Assembly: GCA_015178975.1 (NCBI GenBank)
Contig: WHVD01000122.1
Span: 124,001 to 188,000, forward strand
Length of the DNA stretch: 64,000 nt
Origin: Hysterangium stoloniferum
Taxonomy: Eukaryota; Basidiomycota; Agaricomycetes; Hysterangiales; Hysterangiaceae
Reading direction: 5' to 3'
The translations under genes were made by a program, and so were the position numbers. The number at the start of each line of letters is the position of its first letter. Position 1 is the first letter of the stretch. The notes below the pieces were generated by a model. The model made no database searches. It worked only from the letters and a program-made list of their open reading frames with translations, and had not been told where the DNA came from. Below are positions 11,596 through 22,614 of the stretch, in pieces.

Positions 11596-12857
11596 CCCAG
11601 TGCGAAGTCCAAAGCATCTGTGTATAACCTATAAGGCATACCGCTCGCAGGGTGTCCAAGTACTGGAGCCGAACTCAACACAACTTTGATGTCTTCAAAA
11701 GCTCGGGCGTGTTCTGAATCCCAATGCCAACGAACTCCTTTCTTTAAGAGGTTGAAAAGTGGAGCAACCGTCCAGGAGTAGAATGGTATGTAAGCAGAGA
11801 AGTACAGAACCATTCCGAGAAAACGTTGAAGGTCTGCTATCTTAGAAGGCGTGGCTAATTCCAATATAGCGGCGACCTTTTCTTGATGGGTCGAAAAGCC
11901 AAGTCTAGACACCTTATGTCCTAGTAGTAGAATCAAATTGTACCCCACGTAGCACTTTTTGGGCGAGAGAGTGATTCCCGCTGCAATGATGGCTTGTAGG
12001 ACCTGGTCCAAATGCTCTAGGTGATCATCCCATATCTTAGAAAAGATCACAATGTCGTCAATATAAACTAGGCAGAATATCCATAAGTAGGGTGCAAGTA
12101 CGGTTTGCATAACCCTTTGGAATATAGAAGGTCCATTATGAAGTCCAAAGGGCATTCTCCTGAATTGCCACAGTCCTCCATGGGATCTGAAGGCTGTCTT
12201 CAGCTTATCTTCCTCTAACATTTCAAGTTGGGTAAAACCAGCTAGTGCATCGAAAGAAGATAAGATGTTGGATCCCGAGAGCACCTGCATGATTTCCGAT
12301 TGACGTGGCAGCGGAAATTCATCGGGAACCGTTAGGCTGTTCAACTTTCTATAGTCAATTACTACTCGTGGTTTCCCGTTGCGATAGACGACAAAGGCTG
12401 GCACCCCCCAAGGACTCTTGGATGGTTCAATCACTCCCTGTTGGAACCAAGTGTCCATTTGTTCGTCAATGACTTTCCTATTAGCCGGGGAGGTTGGAAA
12501 CATTGACATTGAAATAGGTTGTGCGCCATCTTTTAAGGGGACGTTGACCTTGACATCTACTTGTCCTAAATGCCCGTCTACTCCAAAAGCTAGGACGTTC
12601 TTAGTTAATACTGACTCCAAGCGGGGGGAGACGTCAGTAGGGATGTCAGGACCTAAATTAACTAGCTTATGCAGATCTTCCGCGCAAAGCGTTTCCGTGG
12701 TGGCAACTTCTGACATTTTGGGGCCTGCTGGGTCAAAATTGTCTGCGAGTTCCTGTTCCAGGGGCAGCCCGGAAGATTGAGAATTAAGGACACGTTCCTC
12801 TTCTATTCTTGATAGACTTTCGATGAGATGGGCGATCTTGGTTGCCATCGACTGCAT
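11553..12857 (-). pseudogene. Reverse transcriptase of the chromovirus
   Basis: Complete RT domain order: QGVIEPSKSPWGVPAFVV, KPRVVIDYRKLNSLT, FPLPRQSEIMQVL, FRRMPFGLHNGPSIFQ, and the catalytic YIDD in FCLVYIDDIVIFSK. The thumb and connection (LQRFLGMVLYFSAYIPFYS) follow. The ORF is uninterrupted over 434 codons and then shifts into the RNase H frame. The preceding block 12784-13164 encodes the protease-to-RT linker (PIFVGDLIGDQWIVEGVVLQ). Confidence 0.9.
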
Positions 12858-14345
12858 CGATGCCCTCAGTCGAAGATCTAGGAGTCTGGGCCCATTTGTT
12901 CGCGTTGTGAATTAATCCAACGGTTTCCCCTCGTCTGATGATTCTTGGCGTCAGAGAGGGATTAGCGAGAGGTATCACGGCATGTTCCCTAGAGATGGCA
13001 GTGGTGGGAGCAGCTAGTATACTCCCATCATCATTCTGCAAGACAACTCCCTCGACTATCCATTGGTCACCAATAAGATCTCCTACAAAGATTGGTACTA
13101 ATCGAGCTGATTCCGGTTCTATAGTACAATCTTGTAAGGCCCGTGCGACTCTTTCAGTACGCACTCCTTTGTCTGGTTTGGAAGTTAATTCAGATGGGTC
13201 ATCGGCTAATTCCTCAAAGGGGATCTTGCTAATCGAAAAGGTTAAAGGCTGCGGCTCCTTGGAAGAGCTGGCTGGAATAGATCCTGCTCTCCAGGCAAAA
13301 TCAATCTGGAACCCAGTGGTTGGTCTCGCAGTGTCCCGATCTCATAGTTCACGTGAGAGTCTTCTCCAAGAAGGATCGGGATGGTCATACCTCAGACAAC
13401 GTATGTCTCGGTGGTAAATTTGAGGAGTATACCGGTGTCGTCCTCGAGATAAATGGGGTCATTAACGTATCCTAATACTTTGGCATTACCGGTAAGTTGT
13501 ATGAGGCGCAGCTTGAGTCCTTGCTTGAGTTTAGGGTGGTCCTCTAGTTCCTTATAGAAATCCTCCAAGATTAAGGAGAGGTCAGCTCCGGCGTCCAGCC
13601 TGATTTTAATAGGATTTGAGGCTTCTGAATTCCCTACGCGTCCATAGATGTGTAATGCTGAAATCCCAATACTGGAATATCCACCCAGAGGGTCCCTTTT
13701 GCGATAGATAATAGTTGAATCCTCTTTCATAAGTCGACTGGATCGGGGGTATTGAACTCTAGGTCTTTTGCTTTCTTTTCTTGCAGCCAATTTAACATTC
13801 CTCCTGATACATCTACTGTTAGGTACCTTGTCGTCCGCTTCAGAGTCTGACTCATCGCAAGGAATTAAGTCGGGTAATTGCCCTGGGTCGAAGGGGAAGC
13901 TCTCCTCCTCCGATCCCTCGGACTCAGAGGGGTCTTCTATAACGTAGGTTTGACTTATTTCCTTAGATCGGTTCGCAAATGTGTCCTCGTCGACGATTTC
14001 CTCAATGGTGGGAGGTTCAGGTCGCAATAAAACTCTCATCTCAGTCAGACCTTCACGGTTCTGACGATGAGCGTCTAGCCAGTCTCCTTTCTCGAGAAAA
14101 TCATGGTCTGATATAGAAACATAAACTTGCGATGTCTCGTTCTCATTCGAAGATGCTTTCACATCTGAAACGATGTTGTCCTCTGGCTGAGGAAGGTAGA
14201 CAGAAATGAAAATCGATTCCTCATCAATGTTATGTACTTGTCCCTGTACACTTAATCCATAAACCGTTTCATAAGCCCTTTGATCCTCCGCCTCCTCCAT
14301 TGGGTTCTGTGTGGAGCACTTGTTAATAGAGACATAGTGCGACAT
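12784..14345 (-). pseudogene. Protease region and linker of the chromovirus
   Basis: The ORF 13392-14345 starts MSHYVSINKCS just after the zinc knuckle. It has a long acidic region (DPSESEGSEEESF) and then the retropepsin-like active site LDAGADLSLILEDFY, where DAGA replaces the usual DSGA/DTGA. A TGA at 13392 interrupts the flap/C-terminal part, which continues MTIPILLGEDSHVNYEIG. A second in-frame piece (12784-13164) links to RT. The protease normally cuts Gag-Pol. Confidence 0.8.
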
Positions 14346-14360
14346 CCTGCCCGCATGGGG

Positions 14361-15409
14361 GCAGTCGATCTTGAAATGCTCTAAACTCCCACAAATCCAA
14401 CACTCCTTCGGAGGTTTGGCAATGCTTTTCTTGTCACTCCGTTCGAAAAAGAACTTGCCGTGTTTCTTATCCTGTTTAGCGTTCGATCTCCTAGAGGCGG
14501 TTTTATCCTCGAGTTCACCGAGGAGGATGTGGCCTCAATTAGTGGGTCGATTTTTCCAGAATGCTCCTCCTCATGCCAGGGATCCGACTCGTCTTGCTCG
14601 GTGATCATGACTCTGGGTTTCTGACACCGATAATGTTCTCAATGTGTTTGAACCCAAGCGTTAATCAGAGCCTCTTGTAAATTGTTCACGTAAGTCTGTA
14701 GGCTCATGATGTCGTTGATAGGTTGTCCCTGTAGAAGATAAAGCCATTCCGTGGGCAGTGTCAGGATAAGTCTGTGCATTTCGTCCTTCCGGTTTTGGTG
14801 GAACCCATACAAGAATCGATAAAGCTTGACCCTTCGCTGAATGTAATGAACGGGTGTCTCATGATTGTGACTGGCCTGTCGAAATTTCATGGCTTCCCAT
14901 TCTAGAGCCAAGGATTCGTGCCAACGGGTTCCAAGTAATCCTTCTACGATGCCCCAAAGAAACGATCCGTGAGATCGACTAAACTCAGTGCGATGTTCAC
15001 GGTCTAGGGTGCTCCACCAGATCTTAGCACTGGGTGAGTTGTCTTGGCAGAGCGACTCCCAACAATGTACTCATGGAGTCAGAGATCTCCGAGAGGCTCA
15101 TAATATCCATGATGTAATCCAACACCTTGGATTGAGTCCCATTGTATTCGGGAAGATCTGACCATTTGATCTTGATGTCGTTGGTGTTAAGAGCGATCCT
15201 TTTATCCTTAGGTAAGTCATCGATAGGCGTGCTGGCTCGAGGTTGCATCGGAGTTCGAAAGGGAGAGTTAGGTACTCTACCGTGATGCCCCCCACGTCCC
15301 GAATTCCCTCCATAGTTTGAGGTACTAGAACTCCCAGATGAATTACTAGGAGGACCTCCTGATGGCAGAAAAGGGTTGGAGGAGATCGGCAGGGAATGGC
15401 GAGGATCAA
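14361..15409 (-). pseudogene. Gag core with zinc knuckle
   Basis: Fragmented into 15098-15409, 14639-14911 and 14381-14608. The middle block has the retrotransposon-gag helix pattern (MALEWEAMKFRQASHNHETP, RLILTLPTEWLYLLQGQP, LQTYVNNLQEALINA). The end is a single CCHC knuckle, CWICGSLEHFKIDC, at 14361-14402, for RNA binding in the particle. Frame breaks separate the blocks. Confidence 0.75.
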
Positions 15410-15425
15410 CTGGATTCAGCGATCC

Positions 15426-16715
15426 TCAACCAGCAACCTGACCAGCTATACCCTCGGTGAATGCAGTGGAGAAAGACGGTCGACCCTTGTTGGCGACTGA
15501 TCGATATCTAGTCGTAGTTGGTTCATCACCCATGTTCGTATTGCCAGGGATTCGTTCGAATGCGATGCGAGACCGGTGACTTTCCTGATGGGGGGTAGGG
15601 CTAGGTTCCGTCGCAATCCCTCTCTTGATTTTGACTGTATTCAAAGGTCGACGAGGTTGAGGCTGATAGAGGGGGATGCATATTTCCATTCCTTTTTCCT
15701 GAAGACGTTCCGCCACCTGCATCCTCATGTCAGACGGGAAGTCTTGCAGAATAATGGGACGATTGAGTGAATGAAGGAAACGAGTGTCGGGAGAGCCATT
15801 CAGGGTACGAACAAATGAACTTGTTGTGGAGATGGGCAAATCGGGTACCTGGATGGAATTACCATAAGGGTAAAGCACTTCCAAAACCATCTTATCGAGT
15901 CTTCTCTGATTTCGCCTTAACCGACCCCTTAAAGTGAAATACGCAAATGAAGAATTCCAAGTAATCCCGTTAAGAGACTCCTCCAGCATCCGAATGTAAA
16001 TATACTGGTAGTCGACTTTGGGGACGATATGATCCCCACCGAGTAGGACGTGAAGGATTTGTAACGCATCATCGTGTGTGCGGAGCGTGTCGAGGAATGA
16101 GGAGAACACCTCTTGTTTAAGAACTGTCCTCCCTCCTTCCATAACAGAGGTAACTTCACTCGACCATTCGGGAATCGAGCGAGTCAAGTCCTCAAGGGTT
16201 CCAGGTCGTAAGAATAGATCCTGCACTGATAAAATAGCCTGATAACAACCTAACCAGACTGCTACAGTCACCGGTAAAAGGGGGTAGTCCGTATTGTACT
16301 CCTCCACAAAGGGAGTAACCTGATCCGTAGAAATTCGGTCAGCGTAGTACGCATCCCATTGTAAGTCGATGGGCTGGGCGTAAATCATATGACCCCTAAA
16401 GAATTGTTTAAGGATGACCTGTTTAGGCGGGAACGAGATAACAGGTTCAGAAGCACGGGTAATTTCAACCTTAGCTCTGGGGACGTTCAACTGCTCAGTT
16501 GACGGATGTTCTTCTCGTGGACTTGGAGGGGCATCCATTGACGGTCCAGCTACTGCTTCGACGGGACTTCCAGGAGGAGCTGGTTTTTGAAAGGTCAACG
16601 AAGACTTCCTCATGGTGACGTTACGGGGTGGTTCCAGACTTGCAGGTCTTTGACGAGGTTTTGAACTACTCGGGGTCACAGAGGATCTTGGCGTTTGGTT
16701 CTTGCCAGTGGTCAT
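15426..16715 (-). CDS. Extra ORF upstream of the gag core, unknown function
   Basis: An uninterrupted 429-codon ORF from MTTGKNQTPRSS at 16715, the first ORF after the 5' LTR. Residues 1-85 are a Pro/Ser-rich basic tail. Residues about 90-310 look folded (KQVILKQFFRGHMIYAQP, TVAVWLGCYQAILSVQDLFL, FSSFLDTLRTHDDALQILHV, RRLDKMVLEVLYPYGNSI), and the remainder is basic and polar. It is separated from the gag core only by a stop near 15426, so it may be the N-terminal half of a very long Gag. Ordinary chromovirus Gag starts close to the core. I recognise no domain. Confidence 0.6.
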   Translation of the reverse strand: MTTGKNQTPRSSVTPSSSKPRQRPASLEPPRNVTMRKSSLTFQKPAPPGSPVEAVAGPSMDAPPSPREEHPSTEQLNVPRAKVEITRASEPVISFPPKQVILKQFFRGHMIYAQPIDLQWDAYYADRISTDQVTPFVEEYNTDYPLLPVTVAVWLGCYQAILSVQDLFLRPGTLEDLTRSIPEWSSEVTSVMEGGRTVLKQEVFSSFLDTLRTHDDALQILHVLLGGDHIVPKVDYQYIYIRMLEESLNGITWNSSFAYFTLRGRLRRNQRRLDKMVLEVLYPYGNSIQVPDLPISTTSSFVRTLNGSPDTRFLHSLNRPIILQDFPSDMRMQVAERLQEKGMEICIPLYQPQPRRPLNTVKIKRGIATEPSPTPHQESHRSRIAFERIPGNTNMGDEPTTTRYRSVANKGRPSFSTAFTEGIAGQVAG

Positions 16716-16772
16716 TTACGTGTTTAGAATTTGATAGTTAAAATAAATGTTTTTCTTTGTAGGGAAAGAGCG

Positions 16773-16790
16773 GTCCAGCCCGGATCACCA
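16773..16790 (-). promoter_or_regulatory. Primer-binding-site-like sequence
   Basis: One base inside the 5' LTR, the sense strand reads TGGTGATCCGGGCTGGAC. It starts with TGG, the complement of the tRNA CCA end, at the expected position. The tRNA could not be identified without a search. Confidence 0.6.
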
Positions 16791-16791
16791 C

Positions 16792-17385
16792 TGTGAAGAG
16801 TGGTAGAAGTTCTAACCATTCTATATACGAAGAATATCGACCGTTGAAGTACGATACCACGATGTATTGACTACTTAGTTCAATACGGTAGAGAGAAATA
16901 GCTATCTAAAGTAAGGTAGATAGCTAGAACGAATAAGCAGAATCGACTGGTTAAGTGCGATTCTGGACAACTGCTCGAGTGCAAGTAGAGTAGTTAGAGA
17001 GTCGAATAATAGAGTAGCGTGGATGTAGTCCATGCGAGTTGAGATAGGGATTGAGTTTCAACTGATACAGTTCGAAACTCAGTTTGAATGAGTAGCTAAA
17101 ACCCGTCTGTGACGGTCGAGATGATACACCAATCACAACTTACAGGACACTAACGGGTGTCTGGGTAAGTCGTGGTTGCGGTGTAAAAAGTGTCTGAGTT
17201 CTAAACTACGGGCGCTAGAATACATAAGTCTGGCGTGTGTGTGCCCACAAGAGTTGATGTACCGCATACATAGGTGGTCGAACTAATTATAGATATAATC
17301 AAAGAGAGAAAATAGAAATAATAAAGGAAATATAGTACGAGCACATCCAACTATATTTCCTGAGTGTATTTCGCCATACCTCTCA
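16792..17385 (-). repeat. 5' LTR of the chromovirus
   Basis: Partner of 6009-6637, shorter by the 35-bp segment. It should hold the promoter and polyadenylation signals. The sequence just downstream in the sense direction is a tRNA-like primer site. Confidence 0.9.
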
Positions 17386-17549
17386 TACATGGTGAACTGT
17401 GGGGACAAGCATGTTAAAAGGCCTTGTATATATACTTGAATATGAACAAATCATGTGACTTTTGGGTTTAAGGTTCAGGTTTTAGGTTGTGGAAGTAAAG
17501 TCATGTGATCATGAATATTTTTAGACCACTTCTTTGCTCTGTGAATCTT

Positions 17550-17759
17550 GGCAAAAAAACTGTTCGGATGTACAAGCTGCATTCATGGTATTATTGCATG
17601 GCCATAAATGGACATATGACATCATGGTTATGTAATCAACCTTTCGTGATATTAGAGCATCTATCATAATTTATTCAGAATTTGTAGAATTTATTTTGCG
17701 CTAATGCTAAAGGATCTTTTCAAAACAAAGAAACATCTGAATGGTTTTGTTGCCTACTG
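17550..17759. repeat. Right arm of Tc1 element 2 (IR/DR type)
   Basis: Inverted copy of 4759-4972. The shared atgacatcatggttatgtaa and agaaacatctgaatggtttt blocks are clear, with an inner repeat at about 17555-17575 that has diverged more than the outer one. Confidence 0.8.
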
Positions 17760-17831
17760 TAAGCTGAAGCCAAGTCCTTCCATTTAGTCCCCATCAGTCT
17801 ACTGACACCAGTCAGTTTTCTGTTCTTAACA
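17760..17831 (-). repeat. LTR family A, 5' end (split by Tc1 element 2)
   Basis: The reverse complement starts TGTTAAGAACAGAAAACTG and reaches GGAAGGACTTGGCTTCAGC, matching the start of the solo LTR at 35155. The rest of this LTR is at 4490-4758. Confidence 0.75.
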
Positions 17832-19518
17832 ATATCAAAGTATACATATATGGATATTATGAATCATTCTCAAAGAAATTCTTTAGAAAAGACAAGAAAA
17901 TAGTATTTTAGAATATGTGCATAAATAGATCAAATATATCTTATTTAGAACAGAGAAGTTCTATTTTCCATTCCAACTCCTTGCAAAGCCCTGCTCTCAC
18001 ATCAGGAAAACCTCTGCCTCTTCTTTCTCTTTTCTAGCTATCTCTCTTTCTCTTTCTACCTGATCAGCTCTCTCCCACTGTTCAGCAATCTGCCAAAGTA
18101 AGCCTGACCGACCAGCATCCCAGACCTATAGAAATATTGCTCCCAAATGGTTCATTGAAGTTTTTATGTCTTCAACTGTATCCTGGTCAATTTTGAGGTG
18201 TTCAGACACTAAGAAGTTTGAATTCCCCTGTCCCAGTGTCTCTGGACTAAATTGATGTTAGAAGAATTGAAAATTGGAATTTAAGATCACTCACTGGGCA
18301 ATAATTGTTACTACATATGCTCTGTGATTTCTGTAAGCTCTCAGCACTATCAAACCATATTAGAATGACTAAAGAAATGATAATGGGTTAGTACCTTTGA
18401 TATGATTGTTCCATCTCTTTTGTAGTAAGCATTTGTCTGATCTCGGTCATTTAATATAAAATTGACTACAAAAGGTAATCAGAAAGAGCTAGAAAGAGTA
18501 GGATCAATTCATACCTTTCTTATCAATAAAACTCTTCCTCTTTTTCGATGCAGGCCCATATCTGTTGCCTATATTTCACCATCTTCATCTGCTGTGCATT
18601 TTCATTTTCCATCATCTCCAGGGGACACTGCAGGTGATTGGGTTGTTCCTTTAAAAATTACAATGGCTAAATGTCATTTAAAAGTCCTTGTCTGCCAGCA
18701 GTCTGCGTAGTCTCTGATATAGCGATTCAAAGCGTTGTCAACGATAGTGGGACCATGTTTAATTTGCTCAGTGTAAGGCTATCGTCAATCAGCCTCACTG
18801 GGTGTCAGCGGGTCACACAAGTTAAGAGGACCACACTATATTGTTCAGAACAGAGCAGATACGAGTAGTATGCCTGCGACGCCAGGCTTAACGTAGTCTC
18901 TGAAGATGCAGGATCAACGTATAGTCAACGGATTTTATAAGGGTATCAGGCGTTTTGTGTCAAGGCCATTTGCTACGAGTTGATAAATCACATTTATGAT
19001 CGAATATAACACACGCCTTCTCTAATATCGTTTATAATCATAGTATAAAAATATTGCTAATTTATAAATCCGTTGAGAATAAAGAATCTATGTGAAAAAG
19101 CAAGCAATACTTTCCACTGCTACACCTATCATGGTTCATAATTTTGAGCAAGATCAGACATTATTTAGACTTTCCCATTACCTTACCTTCTACTAAATTT
19201 TTATAGAAGATTCATATGGTAAAGCCTTGGGTTATGGGATCAATATTGGGCTCAGTACCGCGTGCGAACCCAAGGCAGGAGTGATTAACCGGAAAAGAAA
19301 AGGCGCCATGAATATTTTTTGAATAATATATTGTTCTATCCCGTTGTCCGGTCAAACCTACAGGAGGGAGATAAATGTGCTGTTATATCAAATATGATCA
19401 ATTGGTGGTATACTACATCAGGTGGACGGTTAAAATACAGAGGGAACTAGTTTCATGGATTACTTGGACTGCGAAACAAAGCAATGTTAGTCAAGCTAAC
19501 CATAACATATTGGGAAGC
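17832..19518. other. Repeat debris and unassigned sequence
   Basis: 17832-18460 is AT-rich, CpG-poor debris. Its minus strand gives a charged, Glu/Arg-rich reading (QVERERERDS type) reminiscent of coiled-coil tails of other transposon ORFs, but with stops. 18577-18648 is a dispersed repeat. From about 18700 the CpG content returns to normal and looks like host intergenic sequence. No gene is supported. Confidence 0.4.
18577..18648 (+). repeat. Dispersed 72-bp repeat, copy 1
   Basis: Identical to 44909-44980 except for two C/T differences. It starts caccatcttcatctgctgtg. Flanks on both sides are unrelated, so it is a sharply bounded shared block. Confidence 0.8.
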
Positions 19519-20380
19519 TCACCTGTACAGTATCTCACTATGAGATCGAAACATCATTTCCTCTCCAACGCTGACAATCTCCTCGCAAATAAGCTCTTGA
19601 ATCGCCTCGCGATTGCAGAATTCCTCCGTCATGGCTAGCCTTCGAGAGGGACAATCATGGATCAATCCAAGGTGCCAGTCGACTATTCGAGGTGATCCAT
19701 TGTAGTCAAGTAAGTTCCATGGCTCCAAGTCCCCATGTTCCAGCCCGGCATCATGAACTTTTTTCAAAGCCTGCATAATGGCCAACCTGATATATAATCA
19801 GTTAAATTTTCATAAATATGTAAAACACATACTTGGTGTGATCCGGCAAATCTTGAAGTGGGCCATCATAAGGCCTGCCACAATCTTCTAATAGTATGAG
19901 CGCAGCGCCTTGCTCGTTTTCGTAATAGCCATAGCATCTCGGAAGGACGGAGCCTTGGAGATCCGGCGCGTACTGGTACATGATAGTCTCATATTTCAGG
20001 TTATCCACCCCCTCCATCCCCATTGCGACTTTCACTACAAATGCTCGTTGTGACGCGGAGTCTTTTTCAGTGTCAACATTGAGTGCGCCACGATACACGT
20101 CGGCAACAGATCCCCGAGAGATATGTTCCCAAATACTAAAAGGTTTAAGAGTAGGATCAGGGATGTTTGATGGTGCATCTGAAGCTGCGGCTTCGAAATG
20201 GGAGGCGTCGGCGTTGGGTTGGTTGTATGAGACAGACTTTCGATGGAAGGGTCCAACAAGCGTTTCATCTACCTTAACTGATCTGGCAGAAAAATCAAGG
20301 ATAATATCAGCTGGAGTGATGTTATTTGACACCATAGTTAGAAATGAGGTTCGGGCGTGGCTTGGCGTAAGGTTTGTCAC
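19519..20380 (-). CDS. Kinase-like protein (phosphotransferase fold), two exons
   Basis: Exon 1 is 19833-20380 and exon 2 is 19519-19786, joined over a 46-bp intron (19787-19832) with GTATGT and CAG ends. The splice restores frame as DHTK/LAIMQALKKVHDAGL. The N-lobe shows SRGSVADVYRGAL as a loop-like segment and FVVKVAMG with a candidate ATP-binding lysine. The hinge region is ALILLEDCGRP. The catalytic loop is HGDLEPWN, as in aminoglycoside-phosphotransferase/fungal kinase-like proteins (HGD rather than HRD). The metal-binding segment is IVDWHLG instead of DFG. About 280 residues. Substrate unknown. Start at MTNLTPSHA, with an alternative Met at MVSNN. Confidence 0.7.
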
Positions 20381-20764
20381 AGTGAAGGTTTAAAGCAAAT
20401 AGTCCATGTTTTATAGTGTTTAGCGGACCTTCAATGAGTCACGGGGGATGTTGTAACACCTTTGTAAACATCCAAAGCGTCGATGGGAGGAGGATGCTTA
20501 GACAAAAGTCTTGCATGGTCCCTTTGTAGTACAAAGTAAAGATTCCGGAGATCTGATATGATCGGACCCGAACCCACGTGCACGGTGCCACCCGCCGCTT
20601 GGTTCATCGTAATTTGCTATTAATATTGAAAATATAATGAACAGAATTTAAAGCAACTGGTAACAAAGATAGTACAGTCAGTCATTGTAAATTTATTATC
20701 CTGGATTTACTACGTTCCAATTAGTTTTTCCCTCAATGCCCGTATCAAATGCAGTAATTTCGTC
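20381..20764. other. Intergenic sequence
   Basis: Upstream of the kinase-like gene and downstream of the F-box-like relic on the minus strand. Normal CpG content. No gene or repeat seen. It presumably contains the promoter of the kinase-like gene. Confidence 0.5.
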
Positions 20765-21417
20765 CTAAGCACACACTCCTCGTCGGATCTTATTTTCGAG
20801 GTCAAATGTGGATTTCAAATCTTCGACCTTGACAAATGAGAGACGCATATCCACAGATGTATCAATACCTGGAAGCCATTCTTCTTTAACGCGAAGGACA
20901 ACACGTTCTAGTGATTAGATCACCCTTCATCAGATCAAAGGGACATTCGAGAGGATTCATCGATGACACTGACCGCCCTTGGATGTGTCCGTGTAACGTC
21001 GTTAGCTCTGGACATATACGACGGAGCCAGATTAATGTCCTGAGACTTAGCACCGTAACTCGGAGGTGTGTAACGTTCTCGGACTTCATCGAAGACAGAG
21101 ATGATACGTCTTGTTCGTCGGCAAAAGCCAGAATAAGTTTCTCCGGAGGGATAAAGGCAACCTGTGGTAGTGCCGTGATTATGGATAGGAATGTGAAAAC
21201 CGACATTGAAGGCCGGTGAGTGGGGAGCATTTCCCCTTGATGCAGCCGGGAAGGTATGAACAAGCCAAGTTCTAACCAGGGCACGCTTATCGTTCGCCTT
21301 AGGCTCTTCCGCAACCTGTTGGAATTTTAAAGACTGGAGCCCCGTATCCAGTGGGACAGTGTGCCAAAATATCGACGTGACTATGTAGTTAACGTCCTTG
21401 GACACGGTGCTCAAGAC
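20765..21417 (-). pseudogene. F-box/LRR-like gene fragment cut by a Copia insertion
   Basis: Three frames contribute one leucine-rich-type protein: 20935-21414 (PLDTGLQSLKFQQVAEEP), 20886-21314 (PPEKLILAFADEQDVSSLSS, LIWLRRICPELTTLHGHIQG), and the tail 20765-20910 (EEWLPGIDTSVDMRLSFVKV, ending RGVCA). The spacing of hydrophobics and the CPELTTL phrase resemble the LRR-like part of agaricomycete F-box proteins. That is a resemblance only, and no F-box is visible. The upstream end stops at the Copia LTR (21418), so the 5' part is lost or displaced. Confidence 0.45.
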
Positions 21418-21612
21418 TGTTAGAAAGTAAGATCCTAATGGTAATCTACAATATACATGAGTATACTATATAAATATGATAGAAGCAAAACAACTCACCT
21501 CAGTCTCATATAGATGTATAATGGACTGAGATGCATGAGTATCCTTGTATAGACTTGTATTTGTTTTGTTCTTCCACAAACAGTAATGGAGTTTCTATAG
21601 TTTTGTCCAACA
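21418..21612 (-). repeat. 3' LTR of Copia element 1
   Basis: 195 bp. In sense orientation it begins TGTTGGACAAAAC and ends TTACTTTCTAACA. It is preceded by the polypurine tract GTGAGGAGGAG. Element 3 (LTR at 62057) uses the same GAGGAGGAG/TGTTGGA junction. Confidence 0.85.
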
Positions 21613-22614
21613 CTCCTCCTCACTGCAAAACTCCTCCTTGCATGGTAGTCCTGTCATCGAAGACCTGAGAAACTGTGAAGTTTAATTAATTTTGATGGCT
21701 CAAGGGCTTTTGTAAAGATGTCAGCAAGGTTACTGGAGGAATTGACATAACATAAGGAGAAATCTTGAGTAAGGACACATTCTCATAGAAAATGATATTT
21801 AATATCAAAATGCTTGACATGGGAATGTAAACGGAGATCTTTGGACAGGTTAATAGTGGCATTGTTATTACAAAAGACAATAGTGGATCTGGGGCAAGGG
21901 AAGGAAATGCCTGAAAGTAATGAACAAAGCCAAGTCCCTTCTTTGATGGCCTCAAAAGTGGCAACATATTTAGCCTCACATGAGGAGGTAGTGACAGTTT
22001 TTTGTTTCTTTGTAGCCTATGAAATGATACCAGATCCTAGAGTGAAGGTGTAGCTGCTAATGCTGTGACAGGTATCAAGACAGTTGGCCCAGTTGGAATC
22101 TGTGTATCCAGTGAGATTGATGTTATTTGATCCACCCAGACATAGTTGAAGATCTCTTGGCCCCTTTAAATATCATATGACATGAACAGCCATGGCCCAA
22201 TGAGTGGTAGAGTAACTATCCAGGTATTGTGATAATTGTTGGATAGCAAAAGAGATGTCGGGACATGTAGAAATAGCAAGATAGAGTAAACAGCAACTAA
22301 AGACCTATAGGGTAGTTTGAGTTGCTCATCAGCATTGGACTGGACAGAGATGTTCAATCAAACTGGCAAAGTTTAAGCCCATGGTCCATGGGAGTAGATA
22401 AGGTAGTTGCAGCACTTTGGCCAAATTGTTGTATGATCTCATCTATCAGTGCAGTTTGGGAAAGGTAGACTGAATGATTAGGCCAATCCAGTTCTATGGT
22501 GATGCCAACAACAAAGTGAACAGATTCAAGATCAGATATATGTAGTCCAAACACTATGCATTTCATCCTTAAAAGCCTCATTCTTGGCACTTGTACTAGC
22601 AATGGAAAGAAAAT
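21418..22614 (-). mobile_element. Ty1/Copia element 1, 3' part
   Basis: The minus-strand 3' end of a Copia element: the end of RT, RNase H, polypurine tract and 3' LTR. It is truncated on its 5' side by the Gypsy element starting at 22615. RT tail: VGITIELDWPNHSVYLSQTA and TPMDHGLKL. Connection: KLPYRSLV. RNase H: GYTDSNWANC, ISWATKKQKTVTTSSCEAKY and DLRLHSHVKHFDIKYHFLYE. Several stops and shifts are present. Copia order and motifs are unambiguous. Confidence 0.85.

Larger units (their letters stand above)
6009..17385 (-). mobile_element. Ty3/Gypsy chromovirus with extra ORFs
   Basis: An 11.4-kb LTR retrotransposon on the minus strand. Order from its 5' end: LTR (16792-17385), primer-binding-site-like sequence, an extra ORF (15426-16715), gag core with zinc knuckle, protease, reverse transcriptase, RNase H, integrase, chromodomain, a second extra coding block (6665-9135), polypurine tract and 3' LTR (6009-6637). 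Both flanks carry catggtg (6004-6010 and 17388-17394), a likely target duplication plus microhomology. At least four lesions break pol. It is about twice the length of an ordinary chromovirus. Confidence 0.9.
4759..17759 (-). mobile_element. Tc1/mariner-like transposon 2, carrying a nested chromovirus
   Basis: The outer ends read CAGTAGGCAAC...GTTGCCTACTG and are flanked by TA at 4757-4758 and 17760-17761. Each arm is about 210 bp. The element inserted into LTR A, and the paralogous LTR at 35155 gives the empty site. Its own sequence is only about 1.6 kb. The remaining 11.4 kb is the chromovirus that landed just upstream of the transposase start. Confidence 0.9.
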
